Position numbers and translations under genes: made by a program
Part shown: in pieces, positions 6,518 through 11,606 of the stretch
Layout: the number at the start of each line of letters is the position of its first letter
How positions within the stretch are numbered: position 1 is the stretch's first letter
The notes under the pieces: model-generated
The model's database searches: none
The model's input: only the letters and a program-made list of their open reading frames with translations
Told to the model about the DNA's origin: nothing
Assembly (NCBI GenBank): GCA_902489855.1
Contig: CABUBS010000057.1
Span: 1 to 11,606, forward strand
Reading direction: 5' to 3'
Length of the DNA stretch: 11,606 nt
Source: an uncultured Collinsella sp.
GTDB lineage: Bacteria; Actinomycetota; Coriobacteriia; Coriobacteriales; Coriobacteriaceae

Positions 6518-7434
6518 CCTTTGACCTGTACGACACCGTCGACTCGTTTATCGCCTATATCGCACGCGTCGAGGGACTTTCTCCCAACACGGTGACGGCC
6601 TATGGCTCGAGGCTGGAGCGCTTTGCTGCGTGGTGCGAACGCGAGGGCATCGACGCTCGCGCCGCCGACGTACGGACCGTTCGTTCCTATTTGGCCGAGC
6701 TGTCGCGTGGCCAGGTGGCGGCTCGGACCCTTGCGGCACACCTGTCTGCCATTCGCTCACTCTATCGGTGGATGGCTGTCGAGGGGATTGTCGAGGGCGA
6801 TGCGGTCTCGGCGATCGCATCGCCCAAGCTGCCGCGCGACCTGCCGGGCGTCCTTACGACTCAACAGGTGGAGGCACTCCTCAAAGCCCCCGATACCTCA
6901 ACACCCGCGGGACTGCGCGATGCGGCGATGCTCGAGTTGCTCTATGCCTCGGGTGCCCGCATCTCAGAGCTTGCGGCGCTCAATGTGGAATCCATCTCAT
7001 GGTCCGAGCGCACGCTGCGCCTGTGGGGCAAGGGGAGCAAAGAACGTATCGTCCCCCTGTATCGTCGTGCGCTCGAGGTGACTCGTTTCTATATTGAGGA
7101 GGGGAGGCCGGTGTTGCTCGCTCAGGCAAAGCGCCGTGACCCCGCCACCGGGCCGCATCCGCTGCTTATATCGGCGCGCGGCAATCGCATGAGCGCCGCC
7201 ATGCTCCGGCGGCGGTTCCATACGCTGGCGACGCTCGCCGGCATTCCGGCCGACATCGCCCCGCATGCGATGCGCCATACCTTTGCGACCGACTTGCTCG
7301 AGGGCGGTGCGGACCTGCGCTCGGTCCAAGAGCTGCTGGGTCATGCGAGCCTGTCCACGACGCAGATCTACACGCATCTCACACCCGATCGGCTTAAGCG
7401 GGCTGTGGCTCAAGCCCATCCCCGCGGCGAATAG
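6514..7434 (+). CDS. xerC: Xer-family tyrosine recombinase, XerC-like, with apparent AUA start
   Basis: Xer recombinases resolve chromosome dimers at dif. From 6514 the product is 306 residues, the usual size (about 295-305). It has an N-terminal SAM-like core-binding domain (about 5-90) and a catalytic domain with R149 (SGARISEL), K173 (GKGSKER), H251/R254 (HAMRH), H277 (LLGHASL) and nucleophile Y286. These spacings match E. coli XerD (R148, K172, H244, R247, H270, Y279) apart from a few extra residues before the HxxR box. No ATG, GTG or TTG is in frame between the upstream stop (6466-6468) and GTG 6592. Starting at 6592 would cut into the conserved GLSPNTVTAY motif. An ATA at 6514, nine nt after GGAGG (6500-6504) and overlapping the trmFO TAG, restores a complete N-terminus; CTG 6526 is a weaker alternative. 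Synteny favours XerC over XerD, but this was not tested. Confidence 0.85.
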   Translation: MAFDLYDTVDSFIAYIARVEGLSPNTVTAYGSRLERFAAWCEREGIDARAADVRTVRSYLAELSRGQVAARTLAAHLSAIRSLYRWMAVEGIVEGDAVSAIASPKLPRDLPGVLTTQQVEALLKAPDTSTPAGLRDAAMLELLYASGARISELAALNVESISWSERTLRLWGKGSKERIVPLYRRALEVTRFYIEEGRPVLLAQAKRRDPATGPHPLLISARGNRMSAAMLRRRFHTLATLAGIPADIAPHAMRHTFATDLLEGGADLRSVQELLGHASLSTTQIYTHLTPDRLKRAVAQAHPRGE

Positions 7435-7483
7435 TTGCTGGGACGTCCCGCGCCGCACTCAGGTGTGTGGTTTTGATTGCGGG

Positions 7484-7512
7484 TTGGCAGGAAGAAGCAT
7501 TCCTGCTATCAT
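7484..7512 (+). promoter_or_regulatory. Promoter of rpsB-tsf (extended -10)
   Basis: TTGGCA (7484-7489) and TATCAT (7507-7512) are separated by exactly 17 bp, and TGC immediately precedes the -10, giving an extended -10 element. Both hexamers are one or two bases off consensus. Transcription would start near 7519, about 135 nt before the rpsB ATG. This is the best promoter in the window, as expected for a highly expressed ribosomal operon. Confidence 0.85.
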
Positions 7513-7518
7513 TCATCG

Positions 7519-7653
7519 GGTTGCTTCACGGCAACATGTTTTTATCACGCACGCGCGGCTACTTCATACCGTGGTGCCCGGGCTTTGGTAGCACATGTCC
7601 GGGTTGGTTTTGGAGGATGACCCCGCGCGGAGGCAAACCACAGGAGGTTTAAC
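7519..7653 (+). promoter_or_regulatory. Structured 5' leader of rpsB, candidate autoregulatory RNA
   Basis: The leader can form several helices. GTTGC/GCAAC (7520-7524 with 7531-7535) sits at the 5' end, followed by a short T run. A long-range CGCGCGG/CCGCGCG pairing links 7552-7558 with 7623-7629. CCCGG/CCGGG links 7577-7581 with 7599-7603. TGGTTT/AAACCA links 7605-7610 with 7635-7640. The AAACC of that last helix can alternatively pair with GGTTT at 7646-7650, which overlaps the AGGAGG ribosome-binding site (7642-7647). S2-mediated control of rpsB-tsf through the mRNA leader is known in E. coli; a similar role here is inference. The upstream part of this gap (7435-7483) holds no gene or terminator that I can see. 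Confidence 0.45.
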
Positions 7654-8382
7654 ATGGCTACCAAGATTAATATCCGCACCCTGCTCGAGGCCGGCTGCCA
7701 CTTCGGTCACCAGACCCGTCGCTGGAACCCCAAGATGAAGCCGTTCATCTTCGGTGAGCGCAACGGCATCTATATCCTTGACCTCAAGCAGACCATCCTC
7801 GACGCCGACCAGGCCTACACCTTCGTCAAGAACGTCGCCAAGGGTGGCAACGTGCTGTTCGTCGGCACCAAGAAGCAGGCTCAGGAGGCCGTCAAGAACG
7901 CTGCTGAGCGCGCCAACATGCCTTACATCAACCAGCGTTGGCTCGGCGGTATGCTGACCAACTTCGTCACCATCCGCTCCCGCATCAACCGCATGGAGGA
8001 GCTCGAGGCTATGGTCGAGGACGGCCGCATGGCTGTTCTGCCCAAGAAGGAGCAGGCTGTTCTCGGCAAGGAGCTCACTAAGCTCCAGACCAACCTCGGT
8101 GGCGCCCGCGACATGAAGGGTCTGCCCCAGGCTCTCTTCGTCATCGACACCAAGCGCGAGGAGAACGCCATCAAGGAGGCCCAGCGCCTGAACATCCCCG
8201 TCGTCGCCCTGATCGACACCAACTCCGATCCCGACGAGGTCGAGTACGGCATCCCCTGCAACGATGACGCTATCTCCGCTGTCACCCTTATGTGCGAGCT
8301 CATGGCTGACGCCTGCCTCGCTGGCTCCGGCAAGGAGCAGGTCTCCGAGGCCGAGATGGCCGCTGAGCCCAAGGCCGAGTAA
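7654..8382 (+). CDS. rpsB: 30S ribosomal protein S2
   Basis: S2 is a late-assembling small-subunit protein on the back of the 30S particle, near S1 in species that have it. The 242-residue product is of usual length and carries the family blocks: AGCHFGHQTRRWNPKM near the N-terminus, GTKKQAQ (71-77), INQRWLGGMLTNF (92-104), and IPVVALIDTNSDP (181-193) followed by YGIPCNDDAISAV. The ATG at 7654 has a full AGGAGG six nt upstream. It is first in a two-gene unit with tsf, the arrangement conserved across bacteria, with its own promoter and leader. Lysines are almost all AAG and codons look strongly biased, fitting high expression. Confidence 0.98.
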   Translation: MATKINIRTLLEAGCHFGHQTRRWNPKMKPFIFGERNGIYILDLKQTILDADQAYTFVKNVAKGGNVLFVGTKKQAQEAVKNAAERANMPYINQRWLGGMLTNFVTIRSRINRMEELEAMVEDGRMAVLPKKEQAVLGKELTKLQTNLGGARDMKGLPQALFVIDTKREENAIKEAQRLNIPVVALIDTNSDPDEVEYGIPCNDDAISAVTLMCELMADACLAGSGKEQVSEAEMAAEPKAE

Positions 8383-8427
8383 ATCAGTCTTAGTTAATTC
8401 TTTTTCATCTCTTTGAAAGGAACCACA

Positions 8428-9297
8428 ATGGCCCAGATTACCGCCGCTATGGTTAAGCAGCTCCGCGAGATGACCGACTCCCCGATGATGGAGTGCAAGA
8501 AGGCTCTCGTCGAGGCTGACGGCGACATGGACGCCGCTGTCGACGTTCTGCGTAAGAACGGCCTTGCCAAGGCTGCCAAGAAGGCTGGCCGTGAGACCAA
8601 CGAGGGCGCTGTCGCCGCGTTCGTCTCCGAGGATGGCAAGACCGGCGCTCTGCTCGAGCTCTCCTGCGAGACCGACTTCGTTGGCTCCAACGCCAAGTTC
8701 ACCGGCTTTGCTTCCAAGGTCGCTGAGGTTGTCGCTACCACCGAGCCTGCTGACGTCGACGCTCTGCTCGAGAAGCCGATGGGCGAGGAGACCGTTTCCT
8801 CCGAGCTCACCGAGATGATTCACATCATGGGCGAGAACATGAAGATCTCCCGCTTCGCTGCTCGCAAGGCTGAGAACGGCGCGCTCGCTTCTTACATCCA
8901 CATGGGTGGTAAGATCGGCGTCCTCGTCGAGTTCGCCTTCGAGAAGGCCGAGACCGCTCAGGCTGAGTCCTTCAAGACCTTCGCTCACGACGTTGCCCTT
9001 CAGGTTGCCGCCGTCGCCCCGATCTGTGCTACCCGCGATCAGGTTCCGGCCGAGACCGTCGAGCACGAGAAGCAGATCTACATGGCTCAGGCTGCCGAGT
9101 CCGGTAAGCCCGAGGCTATCCAGGAGAAGATGGCTGTCGGCCGTCTGGAGAAGTTCTACAAGCAGTCCGTGCTCACCGAGCAGGAGTTCATCAAGGACAG
9201 CTCCCTCACCATCAAGAAGTACGCTGAGCAGGTCTCCAAGGAGCTCGGCGACACCATTACCGTCGTTGCCTTTGACCGTCTGGTTCGTGGCGAGTAA
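8428..9297 (+). CDS. tsf: Elongation factor Ts
   Basis: EF-Ts is the nucleotide exchange factor that releases GDP from EF-Tu. The 289-residue product starts with a UBA-like N-terminal domain (VKQLREMTDSPMMECKKAL) and has the nucleotide-exchange motif TDFV (82-85), which inserts against the EF-Tu Mg site. Two core repeats follow, ending in a C-terminal region containing VGRLEKFYKQSVLTEQ. Length fits the long, E. coli-like form (about 283). The ATG at 8428 is six nt after GAAAGGA; the in-frame TTG at 8413 overlaps that site and is rejected. It lies 45 nt after rpsB in a pyrimidine-rich gap without a visible promoter or hairpin, so it is co-transcribed with rpsB. A strong terminator follows 23 nt after the stop. 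Confidence 0.98.
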   Translation: MAQITAAMVKQLREMTDSPMMECKKALVEADGDMDAAVDVLRKNGLAKAAKKAGRETNEGAVAAFVSEDGKTGALLELSCETDFVGSNAKFTGFASKVAEVVATTEPADVDALLEKPMGEETVSSELTEMIHIMGENMKISRFAARKAENGALASYIHMGGKIGVLVEFAFEKAETAQAESFKTFAHDVALQVAAVAPICATRDQVPAETVEHEKQIYMAQAAESGKPEAIQEKMAVGRLEKFYKQSVLTEQEFIKDSSLTIKKYAEQVSKELGDTITVVAFDRLVRGE

Positions 9298-9320
9298 ATA
9301 AGCTCTTGTAGCTGGTAATG

Positions 9321-9355
9321 AGCAGGCTGTGGGTTTTACTCACAGCCTGCTTTTT
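9321..9355 (+). terminator. Rho-independent terminator after tsf
   Basis: An 11-bp perfect stem (9321-9331 with 9341-9351), extendable inward by a G-T and a G-C pair, encloses a TTTTA loop and runs directly into a T tract (9351-9355). It closes the rpsB-tsf unit. Confidence 0.95.
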
Positions 9356-9376
9356 CATGGCTCTTCTTAGAGCCTT

Positions 9377-9385
9377 TGATAGAAT
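9377..9385 (+). promoter_or_regulatory. Extended -10 promoter of pyrH operon
   Basis: TGATAGAAT contains a TGN extension and TAGAAT, one base from the TATAAT consensus. No good -35 is seen at 16-18 bp; that area is occupied by a small inverted repeat GGCTCT/AGAGCC (9359-9364 with 9369-9374). Transcription would begin near 9392, leaving a leader of about 25 nt before pyrH. Confidence 0.65.
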
Positions 9386-9415
9386 GTTGAGAGTTCAATC
9401 TAAAGGAGGATCGCT

Positions 9416-10138
9416 TTGTCCGACATCCGATATAAACGCGTGCTTCTTAAGCTTTCTGGCGAAGCACTGATGGGCGACGGCCAGTATGGCATCGACCCCA
9501 AGGTTACCGACCATCTTGCCAAACAGGTCAAGGAGCTGCTCGCCGTTGGCCATGAGGTCGGCGTCGTTGTCGGCGGCGGCAATATTTTCCGCGGCATGGC
9601 CGGCGCTGCCGGTGGCATGGAGCGTGCTCAGGCCGACTACATGGGCATGCTGGCAACCGTTATGAACGCGCTCGCCCTGCAGGATGCCTTCGAGCACAAC
9701 GATGTTCCCTGCCGCGTTATGAGCGCTATCCAGATGAACGAGATCTGCGAGCCCTATATTCGCCGTCGCGCCATCAACCACCTTTCCAAGGGCAACGTCG
9801 TTATCTTTGCCGCCGGTTCGGGCAATCCGTACTTTACGACCGACACCGCCGCGGCTCTTCGTGCGTGCGAGATCGGCGCCGAGATTCTGATTAAAGCCAC
9901 CAAGGTTGACGGCATCTACGACAAGGATCCCGTCAAGTGCGCCGACGCCGTCCGTTTTGACAAGATTACCTATCACGAGGTGCTCGTCCGCGGTCTGCAG
10001 GTTATGGATTCCACGGCTACGGCACTGTGCCAGGACAACCGTATGCCGATTTTGGTCCTCAACATCGATGGCGAGGACACCGTCAAGCGCGCGCTCGCGG
10101 GTGAGCCCGTCGGCACGCTCGTCTATCAGGAGGATTAA
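9416..10138 (+). CDS. pyrH: Uridylate (UMP) kinase
   Basis: PyrH phosphorylates UMP to UDP, an essential step of pyrimidine nucleotide supply; bacterial PyrH is a hexamer of the amino-acid-kinase fold. The 240-residue product has VLLKLSGEAL at the N-terminus, VVGGGNIFRG (51-60), ADYMGMLATVMNALALQD (73-90), the ATP/UMP-site segment AAGSGNPYFTTDTAAALRA (132-150), KVDGIYDKDP (163-172) and MDSTATALC (197-205). The start is TTG at 9416: the translated N-terminus fits the family and AGGAGG (9404-9409) lies six nt upstream, with no better ATG. It is first in a pyrH-frr-uppS-cdsA run, and the frr ribosome-binding site lies inside its last codons. Confidence 0.97.
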   Translation: MSDIRYKRVLLKLSGEALMGDGQYGIDPKVTDHLAKQVKELLAVGHEVGVVVGGGNIFRGMAGAAGGMERAQADYMGMLATVMNALALQDAFEHNDVPCRVMSAIQMNEICEPYIRRRAINHLSKGNVVIFAAGSGNPYFTTDTAAALRACEIGAEILIKATKVDGIYDKDPVKCADAVRFDKITYHEVLVRGLQVMDSTATALCQDNRMPILVLNIDGEDTVKRALAGEPVGTLVYQED

Positions 10139-10140
10139 GC

Positions 10141-10677
10141 ATGGCAGAGAACATCACCGCCCATATGGACAAGTCGCTCGAGTCCCTCAAGCATAACTTC
10201 TCCAAGGTCCGTACCGGCCGCGCCAATGCCAACATTCTGTCCGACATCACCGTCGATTATTACGGTGTTCCCACGCCGGTCACGCAGATTGCCGCCGTCA
10301 AGACCCCCGAGGCCCACATGCTGCTCATCGAGCCGTGGGACAAGGCACTTATCAACGCTATCGTCAAGGCCATCGGCGCTTCCGATCTGGGTATTACCCC
10401 CAACTCCGATGGCACCGTCGTTCGTCTGCCGTTCCCGGCTCCCACCGAGGAGCGCCGTCGCGAGCTCGTCAAGGAGTGCCGCGAGTACGCCGAGCAGGCC
10501 AAGGTGTCTATCCGTAACATCCGTCGCGACTTCAACAACAAGCTCGAGCGCGATGAGGAGCTCACCGAGGACGATGTCCGTCGCGAGCAGGCCAAGGTCC
10601 AGAAGCACACTGATGAGTATGTCGCCAAGGTCGAGGAGCTTCTGAAGGAAAAAGAAGCCGAGGTCATGGAGATCTAA
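10141..10677 (+). CDS. frr: Ribosome recycling factor
   Basis: RRF, with EF-G, splits post-termination ribosomes so that subunits can be reused. The 178-residue product is close to the usual 185. Helix I carries the MDKSLESLKHNFSKVRTGRA region with the conserved RTGRAN motif. The middle domain contains YYGVPTPVTQIA and LLIEPWD. The C-terminal helices include SIRNIRRDFNNKLE, followed by a Lys/Glu-rich coiled end. The ATG at 10141 is two nt after the pyrH stop, and its AGGAGG (10128-10133) lies in pyrH, which points to translational coupling. pyrH-frr is one of the most conserved bacterial gene pairs. Confidence 0.98.
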   Translation: MAENITAHMDKSLESLKHNFSKVRTGRANANILSDITVDYYGVPTPVTQIAAVKTPEAHMLLIEPWDKALINAIVKAIGASDLGITPNSDGTVVRLPFPAPTEERRRELVKECREYAEQAKVSIRNIRRDFNNKLERDEELTEDDVRREQAKVQKHTDEYVAKVEELLKEKEAEVMEI

Positions 10678-10678
10678 G

Positions 10679-11473
10679 GTGCAATACGACGAGCATAAAC
10701 TGGTCGAGTACTTTGCCGACGCCCCTGCGGGCGTCGGTTTTTCAGACCTTGACCTCAATAACATTCCGCACCATATCTCATGCATCATGGACGGCAACGG
10801 TCGTTGGGCCACGTCGCGCGGTCTTGCACGCACTGAGGGCCACAAGGCGGGTATCGTCTCGCTGCGCGAGATCATTACCGCCTGCGTGCGCCTGGGCGTC
10901 GACGTGCTTTCGGCCTATGCGTTTTCTACCGAAAACTGGAACCGCCCGCAGCATGAGGTCAACGTCTTGATGCACCTGTTTGCCAAGACGTTCATCGACG
11001 AGTTGCCGCTTCTGAAGCGCGAAAACGTGCGCGTTGTCTTTTTGGGTGATATTTCCGCGCTGCCCAAGAAGACCCGCGACGTTTTTGAACGCGGTCTTGC
11101 TGAGTGCGCCGATCACACCGGTATGACGCTGGCGCTTGCCGTCAACTACGGCGCGCGTGCCGAGATTACTCGCGCTGTCCGTCAGATCGCACTCGACGTT
11201 GCCGCCGGTAAGATCGACCCTGCCGCAATTGATGACGACATGGTGGCTTCTCACCTCTATACTGCCGGTCTTCCCGATCCTGAGCTTGTGATTCGCACCT
11301 CTGGTGAGCTGCGCCTTTCGAACTATCTGCTGTGGCAGGTGGCTTATTCCGAGTTCTACGTCACCGATACCTATTGGCCCGATTTTGATCGTTGGGGCCT
11401 TGTCGACGCCATTTTGGCCTATCAGGGCCGTGACCGTAGGTTTGGTGGACTGAGCAAGACCGAGGAGGCTTAA
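10679..11473 (+). CDS. uppS: Isoprenyl (undecaprenyl) diphosphate synthase
   Basis: This cis-prenyltransferase adds isopentenyl units to farnesyl diphosphate, making the C55 lipid that carries cell-wall precursors. The 264-residue product has the five conserved regions: IMDGNGRWA with catalytic D38, HKAG (55-58), SAYAFSTENWNRP (78-90), NYGARAEI (156-163), and DPELVIRTSGELRLSNYLLWQ (200-220) leading to SEFYVTDTYWPDF with E225. About 30 residues precede the core. The start is GTG at 10679, one base after the frr stop, with GGAG (10668-10671) seven nt upstream; the next in-frame ATG falls inside the catalytic motif and cannot be the start. The exact product chain length is inferred from context, since some actinobacteria have a second short-chain homologue. 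Confidence 0.95.
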   Translation: MQYDEHKLVEYFADAPAGVGFSDLDLNNIPHHISCIMDGNGRWATSRGLARTEGHKAGIVSLREIITACVRLGVDVLSAYAFSTENWNRPQHEVNVLMHLFAKTFIDELPLLKRENVRVVFLGDISALPKKTRDVFERGLAECADHTGMTLALAVNYGARAEITRAVRQIALDVAAGKIDPAAIDDDMVASHLYTAGLPDPELVIRTSGELRLSNYLLWQVAYSEFYVTDTYWPDFDRWGLVDAILAYQGRDRRFGGLSKTEEA

Positions 11474-11475
11474 TC

Positions 11476-11606
11476 GTGTCCAATCGTCCCAAGGCATCTT
11501 CTCCCAAGACGCCTGCGCGCAAAGCTGCCACTTCGGGAGCGCCTGCAGCGAAGAGCGGCACCGGTTCGTGGCTGGCGGGCTTTATTACCCGTGCCGCCGC
11601 CGGAGC
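11476..11606 (+). CDS. cdsA: Probable phosphatidate cytidylyltransferase, N-terminal fragment (3' end outside window)
   Basis: Only 43 codons are visible. The start is GTG at 11476, two nt after the uppS stop, with AGGAGG (11463-11468) seven nt upstream inside uppS. The visible part is a basic, Ala/Pro/Ser/Lys-rich cytoplasmic-type tail of about 30 residues followed by WLAGFITRAAAGA, which resembles the amphipathic lead into a first membrane helix. No diagnostic CDP-DAG synthase motif lies within the window. The call therefore rests on the very conserved frr-uppS-cdsA order and the membrane-protein-like start. CdsA makes CDP-diacylglycerol for phospholipid synthesis. Confidence 0.6.
   Translation, partial: MSNRPKASSPKTPARKAATSGAPAAKSGTGSWLAGFITRAAAG

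Noticed and set aside
6592..7434. xer gene starting at GTG 6592
   Set aside because: This start falls inside the conserved GLSPNTVTAY motif and would remove the first helices of the core-binding domain; no Shine-Dalgarno lies at a suitable distance. The upstream AUA start is preferred.
7520..7545. GTTGC/GCAAC hairpin followed by Ts as a terminator for xer
   Set aside because: The stem is only 5 bp, the T run is offset by ATG after the stem, and the hairpin begins at the predicted transcription start of rpsB. It is better read as a 5' leader stem.
7520..7650. T-box or other tRNA-sensing riboswitch in the rpsB leader
   Set aside because: No T-box consensus (AGGGTGGNACCGCG-like) and no terminator/antiterminator pair is present; rpsB would also be an unusual target.
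7467..7652. A 61-codon + strand open frame in the rpsB upstream region
   Set aside because: It begins upstream of the predicted transcription start, covers the -35/-10 and leader helices, and has no clear ribosome-binding site or recognisable protein features.
7564..9066. A 500-codon open frame on the minus strand across rpsB and tsf
   Set aside because: It is exactly antisense to two unmistakable, highly biased genes that avoid TTA, CTA and TCA codons, which leaves the reverse strand free of stops. Its low-complexity Leu/Gly/Asp-rich composition fits no family I recognise, and it lacks a supporting ribosome-binding context.
1..11606. Mobile element, defence island, CRISPR array or toxin-antitoxin pair
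   Set aside because: Every stretch over about 220 bp is covered by a conserved housekeeping gene on the same strand. There are no regularly spaced repeats, transposase motifs, attachment sites or marked composition shifts. The tyrosine recombinase has the Xer domain layout and operon context, not that of a phage integrase.

Overview
This is a compact, GC-rich stretch of bacterial chromosome in which all 14 genes lie on the + strand: 12 complete and 2 cut by the window edges. They are vertically inherited housekeeping genes. The order rplS, rnhB, yraN, comM, dprA, (trmFO), xer, rpsB, tsf, pyrH, frr, uppS, cdsA recalls the actinobacterial order (mycobacteria have rplS-lepB-rnhB ... yraN-comM-dprA ... 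xerC ... rpsB-tsf ... pyrH-frr-cdsA). The folate-type trmFO beside xer is instead the Bacillota order. Together with a PPDK gene and high GC, this suggests a Coriobacteriia anaerobe such as Collinsella; that is inference from gene order and protein flavour, with no database search.

Layout. Bases 2-598 encode the C-terminus of pyruvate, phosphate dikinase, followed by a hairpin. At 715-742 a sigma-70-type promoter drives rplS (ribosomal protein L19), which ends in a strong c(UUCG)g terminator. rnhB (RNase HII) starts only about 28 nt after that terminator and ends in an even stronger one at 2085-2126. Next is a tightly packed five-gene run, 2225-7434: yraN, comM/yifB, dprA, trmFO and a Xer tyrosine recombinase. 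Its junctions are 1-4 nt overlaps apart from a 14-nt gap before trmFO. A 219-bp gap (7435-7653) holds a very good extended -10 promoter and a structured leader for rpsB-tsf (S2 and EF-Ts), which terminates at 9321-9355. A second extended -10 promoter starts pyrH-frr-uppS-cdsA (UMP kinase, ribosome recycling factor, undecaprenyl diphosphate synthase, start of a CdsA-like protein).

How they fit together. The translation genes (rplS, rpsB, tsf, frr), nucleotide and envelope-lipid genes (pyrH, uppS, cdsA) and DNA-handling genes (rnhB, yraN, comM, dprA, xer) form separate transcription units, each with its own terminators or promoters. I see no mobile element, CRISPR array, tRNA, rRNA or laterally acquired island. 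I found no evidence of a novel multi-gene system. The points most worth a second look are the apparent AUA start codon of the xer gene, the alternative hairpins over the rpsB Shine-Dalgarno, and a hairpin in the rplS leader.
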